Shown in pieces: positions 1 through 7,237 of a DNA stretch of 15,950 bases. Location: assembly GCA_934446485.1 (NCBI GenBank), contig CAKSEM010000010.1:1-15950 (forward strand), in the 5' to 3' direction. The position numbers were made by a program, and so were the translations under genes. The stretch is from an uncultured Eubacteriales bacterium. Lineage in GTDB: Bacteria > Bacillota > Clostridia > Oscillospirales > CAG-272. The number at the start of each line of letters is the position of its first letter. Position 1 is the first letter of the stretch. The notes under the pieces were generated by a model. It was not told the origin of the DNA and ran no database searches. It saw nothing but the letters and a program-made list of their open reading frames with translations.

Positions 1-531
1 GTTGCGTATTTTCTTCAGAGCGCGCAGTTTGCTTTCGTTCGCGGTCTGTCTGGTGATACCCAACCGAGAGGCTGCCTCGGTGCTCGTCAGACCCTCGATT
101 ACCGTGAGCTTTATGCAGGCATACTCCTTTTCCGACAGAAGTTCCTCTATGGCTTCGTTCATGAGTATATCGTTTACTGTGTTCTCAAACGTGCAGTCAG
201 GTTGAAGCCATGTGTCGAGTGCCTCATCGTCGTAGGAATCGGTAATGCCGTTATGCGCGGATCTGCTCGACAGGTAGATGTATCGGTGGTACAGGGAGGT
301 GCTGATATACTTAATGATCGCATAGTCATTAGCACAGTTCATTCTGTCAAGATCCATATTGCGCAGCAGCAGAATGAGATGCAGTATCAGATCAGAACGG
401 AAATCCTCGTCGTACCTCATCAATTTTGTATACTTGTTTATCAGAGGCTCGAACATGTTGATAATATAGAGTGTCGCTTCTTCATCGCAGTTTTTGGTGA
501 GAACTACTTTTGTTTTCAGGTCTTTCATCAT
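1..531 (-). CDS. Sigma-70-like RNA polymerase sigma factor (partial, C-terminus off window)
   Basis: The frame stays open from 531 to the window edge, giving 177 residues that begin Met-Met-Lys-Asp. Residues about 25-90 are helical and acidic (FEPLINKYTKLMRY, then DEDFRSDL), resembling a sigma region 2. Residues about 120-177 look like sigma region 4: a helical lead-in ending LLSEKEYACI, then a helix-turn-helix around GLTSTEAASRLGITRQTANE and a basic end. An AAGGAG box lies 5 bases before the first ATG (531) and 8 before the second (528), so either may be used; 528 has the better spacing. The gene is divergent from ileS. Small sigma factors of this shape occur in Clostridia, sometimes on mobile elements, but its regulon cannot be told from this sequence. 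The sigma-like fold is fairly secure; calling it a generic HTH regulator is the alternative. Confidence 0.7.
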   Translation of the reverse strand, partial: MMKDLKTKVVLTKNCDEEATLYIINMFEPLINKYTKLMRYDEDFRSDLILHLILLLRNMDLDRMNCANDYAIIKYISTSLYHRYIYLSSRSAHNGITDSYDDEALDTWLQPDCTFENTVNDILMNEAIEELLSEKEYACIKLTVIEGLTSTEAASRLGITRQTANESKLRALKKIRN

Positions 532-631
532 TATCACTCCTTCTGTCTATTAAGGAGCAATTTTCCGCGCTTTTGTAAGCCCCTGAGGCAAAATAAATTA
601 CAGAATTGCTAAATATTGCCTTTGCAGTTTT

Positions 632-640
632 ATTATATCA
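632..640 (-). promoter_or_regulatory. Extended -10 promoter for the sigma-like gene
   Basis: On the minus strand this reads TGATATAAT, an extended -10 (TGn) joined to a consensus TATAAT. No good -35 is visible 17 bases upstream, which fits extended -10 promoters. It would give an untranslated leader of roughly 95 bases before the gene starting at 531. Confidence 0.5.
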
Positions 641-662
641 CATTTTTGTATGGGAAACGCAT

Positions 663-691
663 CGTAAAATGACAAATTATGGTCATTTACG
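663..691. repeat. Intergenic inverted repeat (possible operator or hairpin)
   Basis: CGTAAAATGAC (663-673) is mirrored by GTCATTTACG (682-691), with one extra A in the left arm and an 8-base spacer. It lies about 25 bases upstream of the -10 of the sigma-like gene, where a regulator could bind. No T-run follows on either strand, so termination is less likely. The rest of 541-832 is AT-rich; apart from this repeat and the promoter at 632-640 nothing further was recognised there. Confidence 0.4.
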
Positions 692-832
692 TTATGGTTT
701 GTGCTTGTTTTTCAAATTAATTCAAAGGCCATCATATTTTGATGATTAACAGAGTATATATAAACTTATTATTTTACGGTGCGGTACGGTGACGAATCAG
801 CACGGATTCTCTTAAAAAATACGCGCTGCCCC

Positions 833-861
833 TTGACTCTCGGGAAATTTTAATGTATAAT
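833..861 (+). promoter_or_regulatory. Sigma-A promoter of the ileS T-box transcript
   Basis: TTGACT at 833-838, a 17-base spacer and TATAAT at 856-861 form a near-perfect housekeeping promoter. Transcription would start near 868, about 20 bases before the T-box Stem I, giving an ileS leader of about 310 bases. Confidence 0.85.
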
Positions 862-867
862 TGACGC

Positions 868-1141
868 AGAATATCATTTATGTGAGCTGTGACGGAGACG
901 CACGGCGGCGATATGCGGTGCCTAAGAGAGCCGGGGTGGGTGCGAGCCCGGTGCGCTGTACGCTGCCTGCCATCACTCCCGAGCTTCCATAGGCGAATCT
1001 CTGCACAGTGTAAGGTAAGCCGTGGACGGATCCCGCCCGTTACAGCGGGGGCATATAGCGCGCTTGCTTTGCGCGTATCGGTATGCGGGTGGTACAGCGA
1101 ATACTCTTCGTCCCGGATAGGGCGGGGAGTTTTTTGTTTTC
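868..1141 (+). promoter_or_regulatory. T-box riboswitch, isoleucine-specific, transcriptional
   Basis: The leader senses uncharged tRNA-Ile and controls read-through into ileS. Stem I closes with CTGTG (887-891) against CACAG (1004-1008). Its distal part carries the hallmark AGAGAGCCGGGGTGGGTGCG beginning at 925, followed by AGCCCGG. The specifier is ATC (972-974), an isoleucine codon, followed by ACTCCCGAGC as is usual on the 3' side of the specifier loop. The T-box sequence GCGGGTGGTACAGCG (1085-1099) contains the TGGT bulge (1090-1093) that pairs with the ACCA end of uncharged tRNA, matching a discriminator A. A terminator overlaps the antiterminator's 3' side (TTCGTCCCG). Known T-box logic: uncharged tRNA-Ile stabilises the antiterminator and allows ileS transcription. 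Confidence 0.95.
1103..1141 (+). terminator. T-box leader intrinsic terminator
   Basis: ACTCTTCGTCC (1103-1113) pairs over 11 positions, including G-T wobbles, with GGGCGGGGAGT (1120-1130). The loop is 6 bases and a T-rich run (TTTTTTGTTTT) follows. The 5' arm overlaps the sequence needed for the antiterminator, so the two structures exclude each other. Confidence 0.9.
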
Positions 1142-1179
1142 AGGTCAAAATTTTTTCTATATAAAGGAACGGGGAAATT

Positions 1180-4100
1180 ATGTACAGAAAGGTTTCAAAT
1201 GATCTCGACTTTGTCGGGAGAGAACATGAGGTTCTGAAGTTTTGGAACGAGGAGAAGATCTTCGAACGCAGCATGGAGCTGCGTCAGGGCGGGGATGAGT
1301 ATACATTCTACGACGGTCCGCCGACTGCGAACGGAAAGCCGCACATCGGACACGTTCTCACGCGAGTTATCAAGGATATGATCCCGCGTTACCATACAAT
1401 GAAGGGTGAGTGCGTTCCGCGCAAGGCAGGCTGGGATACGCACGGACTTCCGGTTGAAATCGAGGTTGAGAAGCTGCTCGGTCTCGATGGAAAGGAACAG
1501 ATTGAGGAGTACGGGCTCGCTCCGTTCATAAATAAGTGTAAGGAATCCGTATGGAAGTATAAATCCATGTGGGAGGACTTTTCCGAGACGGTCGGTTTTT
1601 GGGCTGACATGGAGCACCCGTATGTCACGTATGATAACAACTTCATTGAGAGCGAATGGTGGGCACTGAAGCAGATATACGATCGCGGACTGCTCTATAA
1701 GGGATTTAAGATCGTACCGTACTGCCCGCGCTGCGGAACGCCGCTCTCGGCGCAGGAGGTTGCACAGGGATATAAGGATGTCAAGGAACGTTCTGCTATC
1801 GCAAAATTCCGCGTGCGCGGCGATGACACGTATATTCTCGCATGGACCACAACGCCGTGGACGCTTCCGTCGAATGTGGCGCTCTGCGTCAATCCGAATG
1901 AGACGTACGTCAAGGTTCGGTGCGGTGACGAAAAGTACATTCTTGCAGAGGCTCTTGCGGAGAAGAATCTCGGAGAGGATTATACGGTCCTTGAAAAGTA
2001 TAAGGGGCGCGACCTTGAGTATCTCGAGTACGAGCCGCTCTTCAGATTTGTGGAACCTAAGGAAAAGTGTTGGTACGTTACGTGCGATACGTACGTAACG
2101 CTGACAGACGGTACCGGCGTCGTACACACGGCACCCGCTTTCGGTGCCGACGACTCCAATGTCGGGCGTGCTTACGGGCTGCCGTTCGTTCAGCTCGTCG
2201 ACTCTAAGGGAGAAATGACGTCCGAGACGCCGTGGGCAGGGAAGTTCTGTAAGGATGCCGATGCGGATGTGCTCCGCGACCTTAAAGAACGCGGACTCCT
2301 CTTTGCAGCTCCTCCGTTCGAGCACTCTTATCCGCACTGCTGGCGCTGTGACACACCGCTCATCTATTACGCACGTGATTCGTGGTATATCAAGATGACC
2401 GATGTCCGCGATGACCTTATCCGTAACAACAATACCGTCAACTGGATCCCCGAGTCCATAGGAAAGGGAAGATTCGGCGACTGGCTTGAGAATGTTCAGG
2501 ACTGGAGCATTTCTCGTAACCGCTATTGGGGCACTCCGCTCAATATATGGGAGTGCGGCTGCGGTCACAGACACTGCGTCGGAAGTATTGCCGAGTTGAA
2601 GTCGATGAGCAGCAACTGCCCTGATAATATTGAGCTGCACCGTCCGTACATCGACGACGTTACCATCACGTGTCCGGAGTGCGGCGGCGAAATGCACCGC
2701 GTGCCCGAGGTCATAGACTGTTGGTTCGATTCGGGATCAATGCCGTTTGCACAGCATCATTACCCGTTTGAGAACGAGGATGTGTTCAAGGCTCAGTTCC
2801 CGGCTGATTTCATTTCCGAGGCTGTGGACCAAACGCGGGGGTGGTTCTATTCTCTCATGGCAATATCGACGCTTCTCTTCAACTGCGCACCCTATAAGAA
2901 CGTCATAGTTCTGGGGCACGTGCAGGATGAGAAGGGGCAGAAGATGTCAAAGTCGAAGGGGAACGCCGTCGATCCGTTCGATGCTCTGAATACGTACGGT
3001 GCCGATGCGATCCGTTGGTACTTCTACACGAATTCCGCGCCGTGGCTGCCGTCGAAGTTCAGCGGCAAGGCTGTGGTTGAGGGACAGCGCAAGTTTATGG
3101 GTACGCTCTGGAATACGTATGCCTTCTGGGTACTGTATGCCGACATCGATTCGTTTGACCCGACGAAGTATGACATAGATTCACTCCCCCTTACGGTGAT
3201 GGATAAGTATATCATCTCCCGCCTGAACACGACGGTGAAGGAGACGGATGCTTGCCTCGCATCATACAAGATACCGGAGGCTGCTAAGTGCCTCTTTGAG
3301 TTCGTTGATGAGCTTTCAAACTGGTACGTTCGCCGTTGCCGTGAGAGATTCTGGGTACAGGGAATGCCGGAAGATAAGATCGAGGCGTATATGACGCTTT
3401 ACACCTGCCTTGTGACTATATCAAAGGCTGCTGCTCCCATGATACCGTTTATGACCGAGGAGATATATCAGAACCTCGTGCGCACTGTCGATAAGTCTGC
3501 ACCCGAGTCGATCCACCTTTGCGACTATCCGGTGTGCGACGAAGCAAAGGTCGATCCTGAGCTTGAGCGTAATATGAAGTTTGTGCTCGATGTAGTCGTG
3601 CTTGGTCGAAGTGCCCGCAACGGTGCTGCCGTGAAGAACCGCCAGCCGCTCGCTGCAATGTACGTCCGCTCTGAATATGTGCCCGGAGACTACTTTACCG
3701 ACATTATTCGCGATGAGCTTAACCTGAAGAGTGTATCGTTCGTCGCGGATGCTTCGGAGTTCTCGACGTACACATTCAAGCCTCAGCTCAAGACGGTCGG
3801 TCCTAAGTACGGTCGGCTTCTCGGCGGCATACGCGAGGCTCTCTCTCCTGAACATCTTGATGGAAACGCGGCGAAACGCGAACTTGACCGCGACGGAGTT
3901 CTGAAACTGACCGTCGGCGGCGAGACTGTAGAGCTGACTGCGGATGATCTTTTGATAGATATGGCTCAGAAGCCCGGTTACTACTGTGTCTCGGACGGTG
4001 AGCTTTCGGTGGCACTTGATATAACGCTGACGCCGGAGCTCGTAGATGAGGGATTTGTCCGTGAGATCATCTCAAAGATACAGACGATGCGAAAGGAGTC

Positions 4101-4299
4101 CGACTTTGTTGTGACCGATCGTATCTGTATATTTGCAGATCCGAGCGAGACGCTTCGCAGGATCATTGAAACGTATCCCGATCGCATCCTTCCGGCAGTG
4201 CTCGGCGACGGCTTTGAGATAACCGACAAGATGCCTGACGGCGCCCGTGAATGGGATATCAACGGTGAACGCCTCGTGATGGCGCTTGAAAGAGTGTAA
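1180..4299 (+). CDS. ileS: Isoleucyl-tRNA synthetase, type 2 (IleRS2)
   Basis: Class I synthetase that charges tRNA-Ile in the cytoplasm; 1039 residues, a normal length for the long, eukaryote-like type 2 enzyme. The catalytic motifs are HIGH at 55-58 (within YDGPPTANGKPHIGH) and KMSKS at 588-592. The CP1 editing insert has GTGVVHTAPAFGADD (about 311-325), with the conserved editing Asp near its end. Zinc-type pairs C182/C185 and C387/C390 flank the editing region, and further Cys pairs (CGCG, CPECGG) follow. The anticodon-binding helical domain lies at about 690-860. The PHIGH and APAFG variants mark type 2, the form tied to intrinsic mupirocin tolerance in other bacteria. The HIGH order is canonical, not the swapped GxHH form. 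GGGGA 5 bases before ATG, or AAGGA at 11, can serve as ribosome binding site. Expression is governed by the T-box. Confidence 0.97.
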   Translation: MYRKVSNDLDFVGREHEVLKFWNEEKIFERSMELRQGGDEYTFYDGPPTANGKPHIGHVLTRVIKDMIPRYHTMKGECVPRKAGWDTHGLPVEIEVEKLLGLDGKEQIEEYGLAPFINKCKESVWKYKSMWEDFSETVGFWADMEHPYVTYDNNFIESEWWALKQIYDRGLLYKGFKIVPYCPRCGTPLSAQEVAQGYKDVKERSAIAKFRVRGDDTYILAWTTTPWTLPSNVALCVNPNETYVKVRCGDEKYILAEALAEKNLGEDYTVLEKYKGRDLEYLEYEPLFRFVEPKEKCWYVTCDTYVTLTDGTGVVHTAPAFGADDSNVGRAYGLPFVQLVDSKGEMTSETPWAGKFCKDADADVLRDLKERGLLFAAPPFEHSYPHCWRCDTPLIYYARDSWYIKMTDVRDDLIRNNNTVNWIPESIGKGRFGDWLENVQDWSISRNRYWGTPLNIWECGCGHRHCVGSIAELKSMSSNCPDNIELHRPYIDDVTITCPECGGEMHRVPEVIDCWFDSGSMPFAQHHYPFENEDVFKAQFPADFISEAVDQTRGWFYSLMAISTLLFNCAPYKNVIVLGHVQDEKGQKMSKSKGNAVDPFDALNTYGADAIRWYFYTNSAPWLPSKFSGKAVVEGQRKFMGTLWNTYAFWVLYADIDSFDPTKYDIDSLPLTVMDKYIISRLNTTVKETDACLASYKIPEAAKCLFEFVDELSNWYVRRCRERFWVQGMPEDKIEAYMTLYTCLVTISKAAAPMIPFMTEEIYQNLVRTVDKSAPESIHLCDYPVCDEAKVDPELERNMKFVLDVVVLGRSARNGAAVKNRQPLAAMYVRSEYVPGDYFTDIIRDELNLKSVSFVADASEFSTYTFKPQLKTVGPKYGRLLGGIREALSPEHLDGNAAKRELDRDGVLKLTVGGETVELTADDLLIDMAQKPGYYCVSDGELSVALDITLTPELVDEGFVREIISKIQTMRKESDFVVTDRICIFADPSETLRRIIETYPDRILPAVLGDGFEITDKMPDGAREWDINGERLVMALERV

Positions 4300-4303
4300 T
4301 ATA

Positions 4304-4335
4304 AAGAGACCTCCGGCTGCTGCCGGAGGTCTCTT
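4304..4335. terminator. Hairpin after ileS (likely terminator)
   Basis: A perfect 14-bp stem, AAGAGACCTCCGGC (4304-4317) and its complement (4322-4335), with a 4-base loop TGCT, begins 4 bases after the ileS stop. The following plus-strand sequence (GCGTGTG) has no U-run. On the minus strand it is followed by a weak TTTATATT, so it may act on read-through from the atp operon as well. Confidence 0.65.
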
Positions 4336-4419
4336 GCGTGTGTCAACGAATGGGGGAATATCTGGTAAAACGTATTTTGCGGCACAGATATCGAAAATTG
4401 AGCGGAAACGGTCGGATAT

Positions 4420-4464
4420 AATCGAAACGGCAGCACCGTGCGGTACGGTGCTGCCGTTTCGATT
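4420..4464 (-). terminator. Hairpin after atpC (likely atp operon terminator)
   Basis: A perfect 20-bp inverted repeat, AATCGAAACGGCAGCACCGT at 4420-4439 and its complement at 4445-4464, with a 5-base loop, begins 16 bases after the atpC stop. No clear U-tract follows on the minus strand (ATATCCGACC). Its position at the end of the operon, facing ileS, argues for transcription termination or 3'-end protection. Confidence 0.6.
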
Positions 4465-4480
4465 GGTAGGTCGTTAGATT

Positions 4481-4897
4481 TCAGTGCCTCACGCTGTGCT
4501 CTCGGACGCGCAGGCGCGATAACGCACGTGCCAGCTGTGCCTGAGCCTGACGGTACTCTATCATCCCTCGCCGCTGCAAAAGTTCCTCTCGCGCAGCATC
4601 CGCCGCGCGCCGCGCACGGTTTTCGTCAATCTCTTCTGGACGCTCCGCAGTATCGACAAGGATCAGCACCTCACCGCGCTCTATCTTAAGAAGCCCCTCA
4701 GACACTGCCGCGAACATTACGTTGCCGTCAGGCAGAGTATACTTGAGCTCGCCCGGTACGACAGCAGCAATAACTTCACAGTGTCCCGGAAGTATCCCGT
4801 ACTGTCCGTCGACGGTAGGAACGACGACGGAGCTGCATTCCCCGCTGTAGAACTCTGATTCTGCTGAGAGTATGTTAACTTTCAACGTTCGTGTCAT
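4481..4897 (-). CDS. atpC: F1Fo ATP synthase epsilon subunit
   Basis: Epsilon subunit of the F1 central stalk, which couples gamma rotation and can inhibit ATP hydrolysis. It has 138 residues, the usual size. The N-terminal beta-sandwich (about 1-84) includes the family signature VVPTVDGQYGILPGH followed by a second sheet ending EVLILVDTAERPEEID. Residues about 88-135 form the two C-terminal helices (ENRARRAADAAREELLQRRG, then a second Arg/Ala-rich helix). The start ATG overlaps the atpD stop in an ATGA arrangement (4894-4897), so translation is likely coupled. It is the last gene of the operon, and a 20-bp hairpin follows. Confidence 0.95.
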   Translation of the reverse strand: MTRTLKVNILSAESEFYSGECSSVVVPTVDGQYGILPGHCEVIAAVVPGELKYTLPDGNVMFAAVSEGLLKIERGEVLILVDTAERPEEIDENRARRAADAAREELLQRRGMIEYRQAQAQLARALSRLRVREHSVRH

Positions 4898-6300
4898 GAC
4901 TTAGCGCTCCGAATTATCTCGTCCGCCTTTCGGCGTACATCGTCTATTCCGCCGACATTGTAGAATGCAGCCTCGGGGTAGTCGTCCATGTCACCGCGGA
5001 CGATAGCAGCAAAGCTCTTTACCGTTTCATCGAGCGGAACATACTTTCCGGGCATCCCTGTGAATTTTTCGGCGACATGCATCGGCTGTGACAGGAACTT
5101 CTGGAGCTTTCTTGCACGGGTAACGGTCATGCGATCCTCGTCACTCAATTCTTCCATTCCGAGAATTGCTATGATATCCTGAAGCTCAGTGTATTTTTGC
5201 AGCATCTCCTGCACTGCGCGCGCAGTCTCATAATGCTCGACACCGACGATGTCCTCCTGAAGGATCCTCGAGGTTGACTCAAGGGGATCGACGGCGGGGT
5301 AAATGCCCTGCTCGGATATTTTACGGCTCAGAACCGTAGTTGCATCAAGGTGGGTAAACGTCTGTGCGGGGGCAGGGTCGGTCAGGTCGTCTGCGGGAAC
5401 GTATATTGCCTGCACTGATGTGACCGAGCCGTTCTTTGTCGATGTGATCCGTTCCTGCAGCTGTCCCATTTCGTTTGCAAGCGTCGGTTGATAACCGACG
5501 GCAGACGGCATGCGCCCGAGCAGAGCAGAAACCTCACTTCCGGCTTGTACAAAACGGAATATATTGTCGATAAATAGGAGAACGTCCTTGTGTGAGCGGT
5601 CGCGGAAATATTCTGCCATCGTAAGTCCGGACAGCGGTACGCGCATACGGACGCCGGGAGCCTCATTCATCTGTCCGAAGACGAGCGCTGTTTTGTCCGA
5701 GACTCCGCTTTCGCGCATTTCGCACCAAAGGTCATTTCCCTCACGGCTGCGCTCGCCGACTCCGGCGAAGATCGAATATCCGCCGTGCTCAGCTGCGACG
5801 TTTCGGATGAGCTCCTGTATCAGAACGGTCTTTCCGACACCTGCGCCGCCGAACAGCCCGATCTTTCCGCCCTTTGCATACGGTTCGAGAAGATCGATTA
5901 CCTTGATTCCTGTCTCAAGTATGCTGATAACCGGCGACTGATCTGCAAAGTCCGGTGCATCGCGATGTATAGGCCACCGCTCGGCTGTTTCCGGAACGGG
6001 GTCTCCGCCGTCGATCGGATCGCCGGTAACGTTGAACATTCGTCCGAGCACGTTTTCGCCGACGGGCACCTTGATTCCGCTGCCGGTAGGTATGACTTCC
6101 ATGCCGCGGTACAGTCCCTCACTGACAGAGAGCATGATACATCTGACTTCTCGCCCTCCGAGGTGTTCGGAAACCTCCATGACACGTCTTTCACCGTCAA
6201 CACTGACGGCAAGTGCCTCGTAAAGGTGCGGGAGAGTGCCGTCGGGGAAGCTGACATCCACGACCGGTCCCGATACTCTCGTGATCTTTCCGCAATTCAA
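4894..6300 (-). CDS. atpD: F1Fo ATP synthase beta subunit
   Basis: Catalytic subunit of F1; 468 residues, normal length. The start is TTG at 6300: the protein then opens MNCGKITRVSGPVVDVSFPD, exactly as expected for beta, and no ATG or GTG is available in frame just upstream. AGGAG lies 12 bases before the TTG, a long spacing. Walker A is GGAGVGKT (151-158) and the catalytic Glu is in VGERSREGND (E183). The Walker B segment is LLFIDNIFRF, and the DELSEED-type loop reads EELSDED. All catalytic residues appear intact. Seven bases separate it from the atpG stop, and it overlaps atpC by 4 bases. Confidence 0.97.
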   Translation of the reverse strand: MNCGKITRVSGPVVDVSFPDGTLPHLYEALAVSVDGERRVMEVSEHLGGREVRCIMLSVSEGLYRGMEVIPTGSGIKVPVGENVLGRMFNVTGDPIDGGDPVPETAERWPIHRDAPDFADQSPVISILETGIKVIDLLEPYAKGGKIGLFGGAGVGKTVLIQELIRNVAAEHGGYSIFAGVGERSREGNDLWCEMRESGVSDKTALVFGQMNEAPGVRMRVPLSGLTMAEYFRDRSHKDVLLFIDNIFRFVQAGSEVSALLGRMPSAVGYQPTLANEMGQLQERITSTKNGSVTSVQAIYVPADDLTDPAPAQTFTHLDATTVLSRKISEQGIYPAVDPLESTSRILQEDIVGVEHYETARAVQEMLQKYTELQDIIAILGMEELSDEDRMTVTRARKLQKFLSQPMHVAEKFTGMPGKYVPLDETVKSFAAIVRGDMDDYPEAAFYNVGGIDDVRRKADEIIRSAKS

Positions 6301-6307
6301 GTGTGGT

Positions 6308-7195
6308 TCACACTCCTCTCCGTTTTTTCTGCGCCCGGGCGCCTGATGACACCTCGGTTATTTCCTGGGTGATAGCTGCCTGGCGCACCCTGTTATACCG
6401 GATCTTCAATTCGCTGAGGATTTCTTCGGCGTTCTCACCGGCAGAGCTCATTGCCGACATACGTGCGTTCTGTTCGCTGCAAAAGCTGTCCACGAGCGCG
6501 CTGTATATGAAGCCGGTCACGTAACTCTGTATAACACTGTTTAATACGACTTCGACGGACGGTTCAAATTCGAATTTTTTGTGCTCTTCATCGCCGTCCG
6601 GGAAGAATTCGTTCCTGTGAAAAGGGAGGACGCGTGTTTCTATGGCATCCGCCGTAACTGAATTCTTCATGTCCGTGAATATCACGAATATTTTGTCGAA
6701 CTCTCCCGAATCATACCGTTCGAGGAGGATCGATGATATCTCTCTCGCTCTCTCAATTGTCGGATTTTGTGCGGGATACAGAAACGATTGCTCAATCTGA
6801 ATTCCGCGTCGCGTGAAGAATTGACGACCGTATTCGCCGACGACGAACAATCGAGTGTCCGGGTGTTCTTCAATGCGCTCGGTAGCAAGCTTCAAAACGT
6901 TGTGGTTATAGGCACCCGCCAACCCGCGATCCGCAGTTATGACGAGATAAGCATACGTGCCGTTCAGTCTGCCCTTGCCGTCGGCAGGGTAAAAGTATCG
7001 GCTGTCAATATCGGGAGCAGTGCGGAATATGCGCTTGATCTCTCCGCGAAGTGCCGTAAAGTACGGGCGCGTGTGGTCTAGCTCAGCCTTTGCACGGCGG
7101 AGCTTTGTTGAGGATATGAGATACATGGCATTGGTGATCTTCTTCGTGTCACTGATGCTTTTTATGCGGTTTTTTATCTCTTTAGTGCTAGACAT
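6308..7195 (-). CDS. atpG: F1Fo ATP synthase gamma subunit
   Basis: Central rotor shaft of F1; 295 residues against a usual 285-290. The N-terminal helix has the family signature TKEIKNRIKSISDTKKITNA followed by M, and the C-terminal helix has RQAAITQEITEVSSGA, which matches the conserved gamma end. The middle Rossmann-like part includes LVITADRGLAGAYNHNV. ATG at 7195 is preceded by AAGGAG at 12 bases, the same wide spacing as atpD. It sits 42 bases after atpA. The last residues (QKKRRGV) are a short basic tail just before atpD. Confidence 0.96.
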   Translation of the reverse strand: MSSTKEIKNRIKSISDTKKITNAMYLISSTKLRRAKAELDHTRPYFTALRGEIKRIFRTAPDIDSRYFYPADGKGRLNGTYAYLVITADRGLAGAYNHNVLKLATERIEEHPDTRLFVVGEYGRQFFTRRGIQIEQSFLYPAQNPTIERAREISSILLERYDSGEFDKIFVIFTDMKNSVTADAIETRVLPFHRNEFFPDGDEEHKKFEFEPSVEVVLNSVIQSYVTGFIYSALVDSFCSEQNARMSAMSSAGENAEEILSELKIRYNRVRQAAITQEITEVSSGARAQKKRRGV

Positions 7196-7237
7196 ATTTC
7201 CGTCACGCTCCTTTCCCGTTATATTCGGCGGTGCGGG

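Noticed and set aside
779..792. GTGCGGTACGGTG also occurs in the atpC hairpin loop region near 4438-4450
   Set aside because: Only 13 bases are shared and both have local palindromic character; with two copies there is no case for a repeat family.
889..1164. A 91-codon open frame upstream of ileS
   Set aside because: It covers the T-box leader, whose structure explains the sequence; there is no protein-like pattern.
1195..2697. A 500-codon open frame antisense to ileS
   Set aside because: It lies wholly opposite a certain ileS gene, shows no family motif, and follows from codon bias of the sense strand.
5785..6372. A 195-codon open frame opposite atpD
   Set aside because: It is a shadow of the beta subunit gene with no recognisable domain.
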